In this document: positions 32,923-43,542 of the stretch, in pieces
Layout: the number at the start of each line of letters is the position of its first letter
Position numbering within the stretch: the first letter of the stretch is position 1
Assembly (NCBI GenBank): GCA_030549855.1
Contig: JAUQQP010000007.1
Location: forward strand, 1-45,181
Length of the DNA: 45,181 nt
Origin: Cyanobacteriota bacterium SRBZ.bins.94.201705
GTDB lineage: Bacteria; Cyanobacteriota; Cyanobacteriia; Cyanobacteriales; Cyanobacteriaceae
Direction: 5' to 3'
The notes under the pieces: model-generated
What the model was told of the DNA's origin: nothing
The model's database searches: none
The model's input: the letters and a program-made list of their open reading frames with translations, nothing else
Translations under genes and position numbers: made by a program

Positions 32923-35061
32923 TTAACCACTGATGATTTTTGCCAACAATTCCTCTTCTGTTAACGGTTTGCCTACTAGATAGCCTTGAATCACATCGCA
33001 ATCCAATTCTTCTAGAATTCTCTTTTGCCTTTCCGTTTCCACTCCCTCTGCCACTACTTTCATCCCATATCCCCTTGCCAGAGTAATAATAGCTGCTACC
33101 AGTGCCCTATCCTGTTTATTATCGCACAAACCGTCCACGAAGGACTTATCTATTTTTATGGAATCAAAGGGGAATTTTTTCAGGTAACCAAAGGAAGAAT
33201 AACCAGTGCCAAAATCGTCCAAGGACAGTTTTACTCCTATTTCAGCTAATTTGCTAAGGGTTTTTTCTGTTTGGATTATGTCATGCAACAATATGGATTC
33301 TGTAATTTCCAATTCCAAATAGTCGGGGGGAAATTGAGTGGTTTCTAGTATTGTCTTTACCTTTTCCGCAAAATCCCCGGTTTGAAATTGTTTAGCCGAC
33401 ACGTTTACTGATAGGGTAAGAGGGGGATAACCAGACTGTTGCCATTTTTTCCCTATCCCACAAGCCTCTTGCAATACCCATTCGCCAATGGAGACAATCA
33501 ATCCTGTTTCCTCTGCCAGGGGGATAAACTGACTGGGAGACACAATCCCCAGAATAGGGTGTTGCCATCGCAGTAATACTTCCACCCCTTCAATCCGGTT
33601 TGTTTTTAAATCCAATTGGGGTTGATAACTGAGGAAAAACTGTCTGTCATTTACAGCTTGATATAGGCTATTTTCTAATTCAAAAAGGAACATCTTTCGC
33701 CAACTTAATTTGTTGGTATACAACTGGTAATTATTCCTCCCCAATTGCTTGGCACGATACAAGGCTATATCGGCATTTTTAATTAAGGTTGTCTCATTTG
33801 ACCCATCTGTAGGATATACAGAAATCCCAATGCTACAGGTGACGTATATACTGTGTTTATCTATGAAGAATGGCTCTTTTATTCTGGTAATAATTGCCTC
33901 GGCCAGGCTTTTAACAGGATGATTATTTTCTGGGAAGAGAGCTGAGATTTTACTGTATATTGGCATAAGGATAATAAATTCATCCCCTCCCCAGCGGGCT
34001 AAAATACAGTTAGTGGGGAGAACAGTTTTCAGACGGTAAGATAGCTGCTGTAGTAGTTTATCTCCTATGGTGTGACTGAGGGTGTCATTGACATTTTTGA
34101 ATCTGTCTACGTCGATAAAGAAAATCGCCAAGGAGATTTTGTCTCTTCCTTCTTCTTGTTGGAGATACTCTCTTAGTTTTTGATAGAAAAAGTCTCGGTT
34201 AGGCAAACCAGTAAGGGAGTCGTGGAGGGCTTGATGTTTTAGTTGTTTTTCGTAGTTTTTCCTCTCGGTTATATCGAAAGCATAAATTCTTATAACCTTC
34301 TCTCGGCACAAAAAGTGTATATACGTTTCATAGTACATATCTTTGTACTCTACTTCTCTTATAAGCAAATGACTCTGTTGACAATTAAAATTTTCAGGAG
34401 GGTTAACATCTTTTAACAGAGGATTTTCTTGGCTTTTTTTCTCCACTATTTCTTCAAAACAAATTCTGGCAGCCGGGTTACAGTAAAGTAAATTTCCGTC
34501 GGGGTCAAATTCTAAAATAGGATTGGGAGATAGTTCAGGAAAGGAAGCCAAGTGTTCTACATTTTGACTGTGGAGACGCTCCTTTAGATTCAGTTCGGAT
34601 ACAATGAGGGTATCCTGAAGTTTTTCTCTGGTGAAGGCGGATATTTTTCTTCCAGTAGAATCTTCGGAGGATTTATTAGCAGAAGTCTCTAAGAGAATTT
34701 CCTTCTTATAAATTGCCTTATTTTCCTCTGAACCAAAAGCGAGAATATCCCCGGATTTTAGGATGTGTTGGATTATTTTTTGCCCGTTGACAAAAGTGCC
34801 ATTTTGACTTCTTTTACCCCGCAAATCCCCATCAACGAGAATGTAGATTACCTCGCCAGTTTCTGGTAACTCTTGTCGCACCAAAGTGGCATGCAATCGA
34901 GAGACGAAAGGGGAATCGAGAAAAATGGAATTTTTAGAGTCTCGGCCGATAAAATAGAGTCCATCTGTGAGAATAATGGTGTTTTCTTGTTGGTATTTAC
35001 TGGGGAAGAAAATCAAAAGATGACGACTTGTATCCGGCGGCAAAAAGTGGCTATTATCCAT
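32923..35061 (-). CDS. FHA-PAS-GGDEF-EAL protein, catalytically intact
   Basis: A 712-residue soluble c-di-GMP enzyme. The FHA domain (about 30-115) has FIGRDSKN near 37 and SRLH at 54-57. A PAS-like domain follows from about 170 (ASFPELSPNPILEFD). The diguanylate cyclase motif GGDEF is intact at 358-362. The phosphodiesterase has EVL at 494-496 in place of EAL, an accepted variant, with NVSAKQF, ELEITES, DDFGTGYSS, KIDKSF and AEGVET all kept. No RxxD inhibitory site is seen just before GGDEF. It is the last of three tandem paralogs and the only one lacking a second PAS. A weak TATAAT at 35094-35099 (minus strand) could give it a private promoter. Confidence 0.93.
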   Translation of the reverse strand: MDNSHFLPPDTSRHLLIFFPSKYQQENTIILTDGLYFIGRDSKNSIFLDSPFVSRLHATLVRQELPETGEVIYILVDGDLRGKRSQNGTFVNGQKIIQHILKSGDILAFGSEENKAIYKKEILLETSANKSSEDSTGRKISAFTREKLQDTLIVSELNLKERLHSQNVEHLASFPELSPNPILEFDPDGNLLYCNPAARICFEEIVEKKSQENPLLKDVNPPENFNCQQSHLLIREVEYKDMYYETYIHFLCREKVIRIYAFDITERKNYEKQLKHQALHDSLTGLPNRDFFYQKLREYLQQEEGRDKISLAIFFIDVDRFKNVNDTLSHTIGDKLLQQLSYRLKTVLPTNCILARWGGDEFIILMPIYSKISALFPENNHPVKSLAEAIITRIKEPFFIDKHSIYVTCSIGISVYPTDGSNETTLIKNADIALYRAKQLGRNNYQLYTNKLSWRKMFLFELENSLYQAVNDRQFFLSYQPQLDLKTNRIEGVEVLLRWQHPILGIVSPSQFIPLAEETGLIVSIGEWVLQEACGIGKKWQQSGYPPLTLSVNVSAKQFQTGDFAEKVKTILETTQFPPDYLELEITESILLHDIIQTEKTLSKLAEIGVKLSLDDFGTGYSSFGYLKKFPFDSIKIDKSFVDGLCDNKQDRALVAAIITLARGYGMKVVAEGVETERQKRILEELDCDVIQGYLVGKPLTEEELLAKIISG

Positions 35062-35133
35062 GGGGAAACATTGTAAATCCGGGCGCCCACACCATTATAG
35101 GTTAGCAAAAACAATAGTGGGGGAGATGAACTT

Positions 35134-37776
35134 TCATTGTGCCTGTTGATGGCTATGGAGGAAGGCAGTCATTTCTTCAGGGTTTAGAGGAGGGGTTAAC
35201 CAATTGCCTTGTATTTCAGTACAACCCAATTTGATTAATTCTTCCAGTTGAGTTTTATCTTCCACCCCCTCGGCAATAACTCTTACATTTTCCAAACCGC
35301 GGCTAAAAGCCATAATGGCACTAACTAGAGCTTTTTCCTGGGGCTGTGTTAAAATGGTTTTGATAACAGGACGGTCTATTTTAACAGTAGCAAAGGGAAA
35401 ACGTTTGAGATAGCCGAGGGAGACATCACTGGTGCCAAAGTCGTCCAAGGCTAGTCTTACGCCTAAATCTCTCAATTTCTCTAGGGTTAAGACAATCTCT
35501 TCTGAGGCTTTTTCTATGGTTTCTTCCTGGATTTCTAACTCTAACCATTGGGGATGAAAGTCCAGTTTTTCCAGGATGACTTGTAGTTTTTGGACAAAAT
35601 TACGTTGTTGCAGTTGCTGACTAGAGATGTTAATACAAATGGGTTGATTTTGCAAATAGCCTTCCTGTTGCCACAGCCGACGTTGTTGACAGGCATTTTC
35701 TATCACCCATTCGCCGATGGGTACAATTAAACCAGTCTCCTCTGCCATGGGTAAAAATTGTTCGGCACTAATCAATCCCAAATCGGGATGCTGCCACCGA
35801 AGCAAGGCTTCAACCCCTGTAATCTCACTGAGGGCAGTAGAAAGCTGAGGTTGGTAGTACAGACGAAACTCGCCACGTTCCAAAGCATAACTCAAAAGTC
35901 TTTCCAGGCGCAAGAAACGGTCTATTTCCGTCTGTCGGCTTACATCTGCAAACTTATAGTTGTTGCCTCCTGCTTCTTTACTCTTTTGTAGGGCAGTTTG
36001 GGCTTGTTGGATTAGAGACTGGAGGGTTTCCTCTTCATTTTCTCTTACCGCAATACCAATAAATACTTTTGTGTATATATGTTGATGGTCGAGGAAAAAG
36101 GGGGGTTTTAGGGCTTCCAACAGACGGTTGCTTACTCTGCCGGCGTCTCTGGCAGTCCTAATTTGGGGGAGAAGGCAGGCGAAAATAGGCCCTTCCCAGT
36201 GACAAACCACGTCTCCTTCTCGCAGACAGGCGCGTAACCGTTTCCCTACTCCTTCTAAGACTTTAGATTTGAGACTATAATTGAGGGTATCTCTTCCCTC
36301 TTCTAAAATCTCTAATTCCAAAAAGATTACTGACAAAAGTCCCTTTTGACGACGGCTATTGGCTATAGCAGTTTTTAATTGTTCCAAAAACAGTTGTCGG
36401 GTGGGCAAACCGGTTTCCAAATCATACAAACTGTCTTTTTGGATGTAGGTTTGTTGCTGATTTTGTTTGTGAGGGGGATATATTGTGAACAGGATAAGAA
36501 TTTGGTCGCCATAACTCAGCCAGGAAACACTAGTCTCCAGATTTACCGGTAGTTTGTTTTTGCCTTTGTAGACAAATTCTCTTAGAAAATTTTTCTCTTT
36601 TGGTCCACTTAAAATTAGCTCGATTTGTTTATCCAAAACGGTGGTTGTTGAGTCAACTAAGTCGTATAATTTTAGGGAGAATAATTCCTCGAGGGAGTAA
36701 CCTAATAAGTCGGCCATAGCCTGGTTTGCCTCCAGGATTTTCTTGTTTTGAGCGTCTACTAGTAAGATGCCGTCCCTAGTTTGGCTGATAAAAAGTCTAT
36801 ACCTTTCTTCTGTTTCTTGTAACTGAGTTTCTAGGGCTTTTCTCTTGGTATATTCAAAGATGTAACTTCTAATTAATTTTCTTTCAGGCAGGTAATGGAC
36901 GTATTGTTCAAAAACTTGGTCTTTGATTTGAACTTCTCGAACGAATAATTTATTATTTTTTCCTTGAGTGCCGTCAACATTTCTCAATAGTCCCATTAGG
37001 AGGGGGTGACTGTCAACAGGAGGGTTATTTTTCAACTCTGGAAACTTACTGATGGCAGCGGGGTTGAGATAGGTGATATTACCCTGGTAGTCTAGTTCAA
37101 AAATGGGATTAGGGCTTAATTCTGGGAAGGAAGCTAATTTAGCCAAGTCTACGTTGGGGGTGGGGCTTGTTGACAGGGCTACCCCTGCCTCTTCTACATA
37201 ACCTTCGGTAGCTACCACCGTCTTTCTGGGGCTTTTTTCTAGAATTTCTTTCTTTTGCCTGGCAGCGACGGGGGCAACTGAACTAGTGCTTTCTAACTCT
37301 GCGGGCTTGACAAAATCGCCGGATTGTAGTATTTGGAGCTGTTCTGGACTATGGAGAATGTAGTAGACTGCCTGGACATCTAGGCCAAAGTTAATAACAT
37401 CCTCGTGTTTTAATTCCTGTACCAAACACCTTTTGTCGTTAATAAAGATTCCATTGGTGCTACGATTGCCCTGTAAATCGCCATCCAGAAGCCAGTAGGA
37501 ATAGGTGCGATTTTTGGTATCAGTGCGTCGGAGGAGGGTGGCGTGGAAGCGGGAGACTTTTTTAGAGGATAGGACAATTTTATTACGAGGGTCTCTACCT
37601 ATGGAGTAATTAGCTTCATCCAAAACGATGGTGCGTCTGGAGCAATCATCTTGTACTACCAAAACGTGAATTGCGGGTTGTACGTCAAATGGATAATCCT
37701 TACTCATACTGCCACCGGGGGAAGAAACAGAGGGAGTGTGCGGGGAGGCCATTGAGGGCATAAATAGGACCACCAT
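35134..37776 (-). CDS. FHA-PAS-PAS-GGDEF-EAL protein with degenerate GGDEF
   Basis: The 880-residue middle paralog has an FHA domain (SIGRDPRN near 58, SRFH at 75-78), a PAS beginning ASFPELSPNPIFELD, and a second PAS (RYRLFISQTRDGILLVDAQ). The cyclase domain has EGPIF in place of GGDEF, so cyclase activity is probably lost. The EAL domain keeps EALLRW, INISSQQL, ELEIQEE, LDDFGTS, VKIDR and AEGVED, so phosphodiesterase activity is likely. GAGGAGGAAGGG upstream favours ATG 37776. An in-frame ATG at 37707 would align better with its paralogs. It lies 73 bp upstream of the intact paralog. Confidence 0.92.
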   Translation of the reverse strand: MVVLFMPSMASPHTPSVSSPGGSMSKDYPFDVQPAIHVLVVQDDCSRRTIVLDEANYSIGRDPRNKIVLSSKKVSRFHATLLRRTDTKNRTYSYWLLDGDLQGNRSTNGIFINDKRCLVQELKHEDVINFGLDVQAVYYILHSPEQLQILQSGDFVKPAELESTSSVAPVAARQKKEILEKSPRKTVVATEGYVEEAGVALSTSPTPNVDLAKLASFPELSPNPIFELDYQGNITYLNPAAISKFPELKNNPPVDSHPLLMGLLRNVDGTQGKNNKLFVREVQIKDQVFEQYVHYLPERKLIRSYIFEYTKRKALETQLQETEERYRLFISQTRDGILLVDAQNKKILEANQAMADLLGYSLEELFSLKLYDLVDSTTTVLDKQIELILSGPKEKNFLREFVYKGKNKLPVNLETSVSWLSYGDQILILFTIYPPHKQNQQQTYIQKDSLYDLETGLPTRQLFLEQLKTAIANSRRQKGLLSVIFLELEILEEGRDTLNYSLKSKVLEGVGKRLRACLREGDVVCHWEGPIFACLLPQIRTARDAGRVSNRLLEALKPPFFLDHQHIYTKVFIGIAVRENEEETLQSLIQQAQTALQKSKEAGGNNYKFADVSRQTEIDRFLRLERLLSYALERGEFRLYYQPQLSTALSEITGVEALLRWQHPDLGLISAEQFLPMAEETGLIVPIGEWVIENACQQRRLWQQEGYLQNQPICINISSQQLQQRNFVQKLQVILEKLDFHPQWLELEIQEETIEKASEEIVLTLEKLRDLGVRLALDDFGTSDVSLGYLKRFPFATVKIDRPVIKTILTQPQEKALVSAIMAFSRGLENVRVIAEGVEDKTQLEELIKLGCTEIQGNWLTPPLNPEEMTAFLHSHQQAQ

Positions 37777-37872
37777 CCTGTCGCCCTTCCTCCTCTAGGA
37801 TCATTCTAGTTAAAAAAGGTTCAAAACTTCCTCAATTGTTGGCCTTTTCCCTTTATAGTTTCTTATAAATTC

Positions 37873-40350
37873 TTAAAGGGACACAGGATATTCGGCCTTT
37901 TGGAGGAAAACCGTAGCCTCTTTGGTGGGGAGAGGACGAGTGATAAGATTGCCTTGGATTTGATAACAACCCAGTTTTCTTAGCAATTCTACCTGTTCTA
38001 GTTTTTCTACCCCGACAGCTACAAGACGAAACTTATAACCCTTAGACAAGATGGCCATGCTTTCTACCAATGCCTGAGACTGGGGACTAGTTTCTATTTG
38101 ACTTATCACAGAGGGGCTGATTTTAACAGTATTAAAGGGCACTGTTTGTAGGTATACTAAGGAGGAGTTGCCTACGCCAAAGCCGTCATAACACAGTCTT
38201 ATTCCCCCTTTGGCCAACTGGTGGAGGATTTTGTAGGCCAATTCTGTATCCTGCAGCAGGCAGTTTTCTGTCACTTCCAATTCCAAAAATTGGGGGGGTA
38301 ATCCGGTTTGTTCGAGGATTTTTAGCACTATTTCGGGGAAGTTGGGTTGGAAAAATTGACGGGCAGAGATATTAACACCAAGGGGCACAGGGGGTATATT
38401 TTCTTCCCGCCATTTTTGCATCTGTAGGGTAGCCGTTTGTAAAATCCATACCCCTAGGGGAAGCATGAAATCCGTTTCTTCCGTGAGTCTCAAGAAGTGC
38501 CTGGGGGTTACTTTGCCCAATTCTGGATGCTCCCATCTGAGGAGGGTTTCCAAACCGGTGAGTTCTTTTGTATTACAGTTTATCTGGGGTTGGTAACACA
38601 GGAAAAATTGTTGTTCCTTGATGGCAGTGCCAATTAATCCCTCCAGTTTGAGGAGGCTGGCGGATTTGGGGCTAAGATAGAAGCCGCTGACGCCCAGGTT
38701 GGCAGGAACATTGTTTTTGGCTTGTTCCAGGGAAAGAAGGGCATTTTTGATGAGGAGGGAGGGGGTATTGCCATCGATGGGGTAAATGAGTAGACTCAGA
38801 TTAAGGGCTAACTTAACTGTGTCTTGTGCTGCTTCCTTTTGTAAGTATTCTTCTACGGTGGTGGAAATCTTTTTGACTACCACTGCCGCTTCTTTTGGCC
38901 CACGAAGACGGGGTAGTAAGGCCATAAACTTGTTATTATCCCATCGGGCTAGTAAATCCCCTTGTCGCAGACAGGATTTAATAATCTCGGTCAAATTTTT
39001 GAGGGTATTGTCTTTCAACTGAGGATGGTGCTGACAATATTCCTCCCAGTGTAGGATTTCTGCTACTACCATCCCCATCATCTGCTGGTACCTACTGGCT
39101 TGGGCTACAGCTATTTGCAGTTGTTCCTCAAATAGTTTCTGGTTGGCGATGTGTAGCAGGGGGTCATGAAGGGCATAATAGTTGGAATACTCGTCTTCTG
39201 GCACCACCTTTGAACTATCTTTTATTACAAAGCAGAACATCTCTTTGTTTTGATAGGCGATGAGACTGATACTGGTGTCCAAGCTGACAAAAGTCCCATC
39301 CTTGCGACGATAGAGGTATTTGGTTTGTAAATCCTGTTTGGTTTCTAGAATCTTACTCAAATCTTGGTTAAGGGTAGTCAACTCGGTGGCAATGAGGTTG
39401 TAGAGGGTGAGATTGGTGATTTCCTCGTGACTGTAGCCCAAGAGATTGAGGAAGGCGGGGTTAGCCTCCGCCAGACGACGACTACCAGCATAGGCCAGGA
39501 ATATCCCCTCACTGGTCATTCTAACAATAGCCCGGTATAAGGCTTGACTTTCCCTCAGTTGGGCTTCTGCTTGTTTTCGTTGGGTAAAATCGTAAATATA
39601 ACTCCTAATGAGTTTTTTTTCCGACAGGTAGTGGACATACTGTTCAAATACCTCATTGCCTATTTTTACTTCCCGCAAAAACAAATTCCCCTGACGGCTG
39701 TTAAAATCCTCTAGTAGACCTGCCAGGATAGGGTGTTTTAGTTTTTCCTCGAATAGGGTTTCAAATTTGAGGCTAGCTGCTGGGTTGACGTAGGTGATAT
39801 TCCCCTCCCAGTCTATTTCAATGATAGGATTAGGGCTAAGTTCGGGGAAGGAAGCCAAACGGATTAATTCTTGTTGATCCTCCTTATTTTGTTCCTCCTT
39901 ATTGATAACTGTTTCACTGGACTGACTATTGAGGGTGACACGGGAAGCAGAAATTTTGTCTAAACTTTCCGGGTTAAACAAATCGATGCCGGCATTAGCT
40001 GGTATGATATAATAGTGGGCCTTGGCCTCGCCGCCAAACCGGATTACGTCGCCGTGTTTCAAATCGTGGGAAATAACTGCCCTCCCGTTGATAAATAGGC
40101 CATTGGTGCTTCTTTTTCCCTGCAAATCGCCGTCAATAATCCGATAACAGTAGTGTACTGCCCCGTTTTCGTCTTCTTCTATTCTCCGAATCAGGGTAGC
40201 GTGGGTGCGGGATACCTGATAGTCGTAGAGGATTATGGGGTTGTGGGAGTCTCTACCAATGGTGTAGTTGCCCTCCTCCAAAAATACTATTCTTCTACCC
40301 TTGCGATCTTCTATTACAAGCAGGTGACGGAATTCTTGTGGTTGGTTCAT
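37873..40350 (-). CDS. FHA-PAS-PAS-GGDEF-EAL protein, both catalytic domains degenerate
   Basis: First gene of the tandem set, 825 residues from ATG 40350; a GTG 21 codons upstream is less likely. It has the FHA (TIGRDSHN, SRTH), PAS (ASFPELSPNPIIEID) and second PAS domains. The cyclase motif is DNNKF in place of GGDEF. The phosphodiesterase domain has ETL for EAL, YDGFGVG for DDFGTG, KIS for KID and VGVE for EGVE, so key metal ligands are lost. It is therefore probably a ligand-binding or scaffold protein. It is separated by 97 bp from the next paralog. purH is divergent from it. Confidence 0.92.
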   Translation of the reverse strand: MNQPQEFRHLLVIEDRKGRRIVFLEEGNYTIGRDSHNPIILYDYQVSRTHATLIRRIEEDENGAVHYCYRIIDGDLQGKRSTNGLFINGRAVISHDLKHGDVIRFGGEAKAHYYIIPANAGIDLFNPESLDKISASRVTLNSQSSETVINKEEQNKEDQQELIRLASFPELSPNPIIEIDWEGNITYVNPAASLKFETLFEEKLKHPILAGLLEDFNSRQGNLFLREVKIGNEVFEQYVHYLSEKKLIRSYIYDFTQRKQAEAQLRESQALYRAIVRMTSEGIFLAYAGSRRLAEANPAFLNLLGYSHEEITNLTLYNLIATELTTLNQDLSKILETKQDLQTKYLYRRKDGTFVSLDTSISLIAYQNKEMFCFVIKDSSKVVPEDEYSNYYALHDPLLHIANQKLFEEQLQIAVAQASRYQQMMGMVVAEILHWEEYCQHHPQLKDNTLKNLTEIIKSCLRQGDLLARWDNNKFMALLPRLRGPKEAAVVVKKISTTVEEYLQKEAAQDTVKLALNLSLLIYPIDGNTPSLLIKNALLSLEQAKNNVPANLGVSGFYLSPKSASLLKLEGLIGTAIKEQQFFLCYQPQINCNTKELTGLETLLRWEHPELGKVTPRHFLRLTEETDFMLPLGVWILQTATLQMQKWREENIPPVPLGVNISARQFFQPNFPEIVLKILEQTGLPPQFLELEVTENCLLQDTELAYKILHQLAKGGIRLCYDGFGVGNSSLVYLQTVPFNTVKISPSVISQIETSPQSQALVESMAILSKGYKFRLVAVGVEKLEQVELLRKLGCYQIQGNLITRPLPTKEATVFLQKAEYPVSL

Positions 40351-40573
40351 TGATATTTTCCCCGAAAGCCTGGAAACTGTCCGACGGAAATCCAACAGGA
40401 AAAGGATAGCCACTTAGTGCAAGGGCGAACATTCTAGTTGTTCTCTTCCCGTGGCTCCCCCAATTAAATATTATAATTCAGTGGATAATCTGAAATTAAC
40501 AGCTTTATTTAGATTATTTTTTTCTCTTGGCCAAAGATAGTCTGCAAAAAGGAAAAAAAGACCCTTACTCCAG

Positions 40574-40579
40574 TATAAT
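40574..40579 (+). promoter_or_regulatory. -10 box of purH
   Basis: A perfect TATAAT lies 28 nt before ATG 40608 and would place the transcript start near 40586. No clear -35 is seen. Because it lies inside the longer TTG-initiated frame, it supports the downstream ATG as the real start. Confidence 0.5.
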
Positions 40580-40607
40580 TAGGTGGGATAATAGAAGCGA
40601 AGGACTG

Positions 40608-42146
40608 ATGACAGGTTTAGCCCTAATAAGCGTTTCTGACAAGAGAGGAATAGTAGAGTTAGCTTCTGCCCTGGTAGAGGAGTTTAATTTTAAAATAATC
40701 AGCAGTGGTGGCACAGCCAAAACTCTCCAGGCGGCGGGAATTCCTGTAACTTTAGTTAGCGAGTATACAGGGGCGCCCGAAATTTTAGGCGGAAGAGTTA
40801 AAACCCTACACCCCCGCATTCATGGAGGTATTTTGGCCAACCTGGATTTGGAATCCCACCGACGAGATTTACAGGAAAATCAAATTGCCCCCTTCGATTT
40901 AGTAGTAGTAAATCTCTACCCCTTTGAAGAGACTGTTGCCCAGGAAAATTGTCCCCTAGCAGAGGCCATCGAGCAAATAGATATTGGTGGGCCTGCTATG
41001 GTTCGCGCTAGTGCTAAAAATTACCAACATGTTACCATCCTCACCAATCCGGATACCTATGAGGAATACCTGCAACAGTTAAGGGAAAATGGAGGTAAGA
41101 CTACCCTGGAATTTCGTTTAGCTAGGGCAATAGAAGCCTTTGAGAGGACAGCTGCCTATGATTGGGCTATATGTCGTTATTTTGCCCGAATAAGGCCAGA
41201 GTTAGCTAAATTTTACGGTTTAGCAGGTAAGAAAATTACTACCCTCCGTTATGGGGAAAATCCCCATCAGAAGGCCAGTTGGTATCAGCTGGGGAATGTC
41301 GCTACGGGTTGGGCAAAGGCTGTCCAACTACAGGGTAAGGAATTAAGTTACAACAATCTGGTGGATTTGGAGGCAGCGCGCGCCTTGGTGGCGGAATTCC
41401 CTCCTTCTTCCCCCGCGGCAGTCATTGTAAAACATACTAACCCCTGTGGGGTGGCTGTGGGGCAAACCCTTTTGTCTGCCTACGAAAAGGCCTATAATGC
41501 CGATTCTGTCTCTGCCTTTGGGGGAATTGTGGCGGTAAATCAAACTCTAGACAAGCCTACAGCAGAGGCCATGGTAAAAATCTTTCTAGAATGTATTGTA
41601 GCCCCCGCCATCACCCCTGAGGCACAAGAGATTTTGGCCAAAAAGTCTAACCTGAGGGTTTTAATTCTACCACAGTTGGCGGCTGGGAATCAGGATGACA
41701 TCAAAACTATTGCCGGTGGCTTTTTAGTACAAGATAGTGACACCGCTATGGAATCCCCCGACAGCTGGCAGGTGGTGACGGAAAAACAGCCTACCCCACA
41801 AGATTTAGAAGAATTGCTATTCGCCTGGCGGGTGGTAAAACATGTCAAATCCAATGCCATTGTGGTAAGTAAGGACTTTACTACCCTGGGGGTGGGGGCA
41901 GGGCAGATGAACCGTGTAGGGGCGGTTAAAATCGCTCTGGAACAGGCTTCCAACCGCGCCCAAGGGGCTTATCTGGCTAGTGATGCCTTTTTCCCCTTTG
42001 ATGACTCGGTGAGGGCTGCTGCTGCCGCTGGTATTAGGGCTATTGTTCAACCCGGAGGCTCCATTCGGGATGAGGATTCTATCCGGGCGGCCAATGAATT
42101 GGGTGTTATCATGGTCTTTACCGGTGTGCGCCATTTCCGCCATTGA
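40608..42146 (+). CDS. purH: Bifunctional AICAR formyltransferase/IMP cyclohydrolase
   Basis: PurH performs the last two steps of IMP synthesis. The 512-residue product begins [14 protein letters not shown], the usual IMP cyclohydrolase start, with SSGGTAKTL near 35 and [16 protein letters not shown] near 62. The transformylase part has [11 protein letters not shown] near 213, [11 protein letters not shown] near 265 with the catalytic Lys-His pair, [10 protein letters not shown] near 290 and [11 protein letters not shown] near 465. ATG 40608 is chosen over TTG 40527 because AAGGA precedes it, the length fits, and a TATAAT lies between the two starts. It converges on natB with a 27-bp spacer. 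Confidence 0.97.
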   Translation: MTGLALISVSDKRGIVELASALVEEFNFKIISSGGTAKTLQAAGIPVTLVSEYTGAPEILGGRVKTLHPRIHGGILANLDLESHRRDLQENQIAPFDLVVVNLYPFEETVAQENCPLAEAIEQIDIGGPAMVRASAKNYQHVTILTNPDTYEEYLQQLRENGGKTTLEFRLARAIEAFERTAAYDWAICRYFARIRPELAKFYGLAGKKITTLRYGENPHQKASWYQLGNVATGWAKAVQLQGKELSYNNLVDLEAARALVAEFPPSSPAAVIVKHTNPCGVAVGQTLLSAYEKAYNADSVSAFGGIVAVNQTLDKPTAEAMVKIFLECIVAPAITPEAQEILAKKSNLRVLILPQLAAGNQDDIKTIAGGFLVQDSDTAMESPDSWQVVTEKQPTPQDLEELLFAWRVVKHVKSNAIVVSKDFTTLGVGAGQMNRVGAVKIALEQASNRAQGAYLASDAFFPFDDSVRAAAAAGIRAIVQPGGSIRDEDSIRAANELGVIMVFTGVRHFRH

Positions 42147-42173
42147 TTAAAACCCCCCAGACAAGAGAAACCC

Positions 42174-43478
42174 CTATTTGTTGGGCGTCACCTTGTCTAC
42201 AATTTCTAAACTGCCATCAGGTTTTACCTTCCACACATCATACACCCCTACTACATCCCCGTTTTCGTCTATGTCTACATTACCACTGGCCCCCTGATAG
42301 TTGATTTTCTCTCCCTTGCGCAACAATTCTAGGGCTTGACAGGGATCAGATACCTCCACCCCCTCCGGATTGGCCACTTCTCTTATCTTACTTTTAATGG
42401 CCTCGCCGCTGTTCTCCCCGGCTGCCTGGGCTGCTAACATGAGTAATACGGTGGCATCCCAAGTGTGGGGCACAAAGGCGGTTATGGGGGTGTTATTGGT
42501 TTTTTCCGCCCATAGACGCCGGAAGTATTCCAAAGCCTTCCCATCAGCCCCGGGTACTGTGCCTAAAGCCCCTGCTATAATGGAAGTGCCATCCGCCGTC
42601 TTACCTACCTGTCTAGTAAAGTCTTCCGAATATACCCCGTCTGTGAGTAAAACCGTCACCCCCTTTGTCAACCCCTGTTTGAAGGCGGCTTGTAGCAACA
42701 GACTCCCTGTCTCCGCATATAACACCGCCGCTACTGCCTCCGGCTTGTTGGCAAAGGCGGCACTGGCCTCACTGTCTAGGGTTACTGCCTTGGGATCATA
42801 TCTTACTGGCTTGTCTTTGTTGATCACCTTGCCCCCTAACTTTTCAAAGGCGTCTACGAATTCCTTTTCAAAGGCTACCCCATAGTCATTGTTTATTACA
42901 ACAGTAGATACATTATTAAAACCCTGTTTCTTGGCAAGGGCAGCCAAAGCCCGGGCTTGATAGGTGTCGGGAGGGGCGGTACGAGCCCAAAAACCGTTAA
43001 AATCGCCCTTTTTAGCCCTCTCGGTAAACACTGGACTGGTACTACCCGGGGAAATCATCATTACCTTGTTGCGCACGGCAATTTCTAGGGCAGCGGCAGA
43101 AACACTACTGGCAAATGAACCTACTACCCCCGCCACTTTGTCTACCTCTGCCAGTTTTGTCATGGCGGCACTACCGGCAACTGGATCTGTTTGGTCGTCT
43201 TCTATAATTAGGGTTACAGGTTGTCCATTAACGCCGCCACAGGCATTTACTGTTTCCACCGCCAGTTGGGCAGCCTTGGGCATGTTTTGGCCGATAAAAG
43301 ATAAGTCTCCGGTTACGGGCATTAGTGCCCCTATTTTTAATCCCCCCCCACCGGTGGCTGTGTTATTCCCCCCCTGGTTGCCAGTGTTTGTGCCTAACAG
43401 GTTGCAACTTGTTATAAAACTCTGACAACCAATCAGTATAGCTAACAGGAATTTGTTGCGGAAAATCTTCATATCCAT
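42174..43478 (-). CDS. Amino-acid ABC transporter substrate-binding lipoprotein (NatB-like)
   Basis: A type 1 periplasmic binding protein of the leucine/branched-chain family, 434 residues. The N-terminus has a positively charged start, a hydrophobic stretch ([13 protein letters not shown]) and the lipobox ITSC near residue 25, so it is a lipoprotein. A Gly/Asn/Thr-rich linker follows. The binding fold starts at [17 protein letters not shown], with [14 protein letters not shown] near 117 and SPGSTSP near 142. It resembles NatB of the cyanobacterial neutral amino-acid permease Nat. Permease and ATPase genes are not adjacent, as is common for scattered nat genes. Confidence 0.87.
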   Translation of the reverse strand: MDMKIFRNKFLLAILIGCQSFITSCNLLGTNTGNQGGNNTATGGGGLKIGALMPVTGDLSFIGQNMPKAAQLAVETVNACGGVNGQPVTLIIEDDQTDPVAGSAAMTKLAEVDKVAGVVGSFASSVSAAALEIAVRNKVMMISPGSTSPVFTERAKKGDFNGFWARTAPPDTYQARALAALAKKQGFNNVSTVVINNDYGVAFEKEFVDAFEKLGGKVINKDKPVRYDPKAVTLDSEASAAFANKPEAVAAVLYAETGSLLLQAAFKQGLTKGVTVLLTDGVYSEDFTRQVGKTADGTSIIAGALGTVPGADGKALEYFRRLWAEKTNNTPITAFVPHTWDATVLLMLAAQAAGENSGEAIKSKIREVANPEGVEVSDPCQALELLRKGEKINYQGASGNVDIDENGDVVGVYDVWKVKPDGSLEIVDKVTPNK

Positions 43479-43542
43479 GGCTAATCTCCTCTCAATTCCC
43501 CTTGGATTTTAAGTAATAATATCAGTGAACAATCATCAATTG

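Noticed and set aside
40527-40607. TTG-initiated extension of PurH
   Set aside because: The extension does not look like PurH, and a TATAAT promoter element lies within it.
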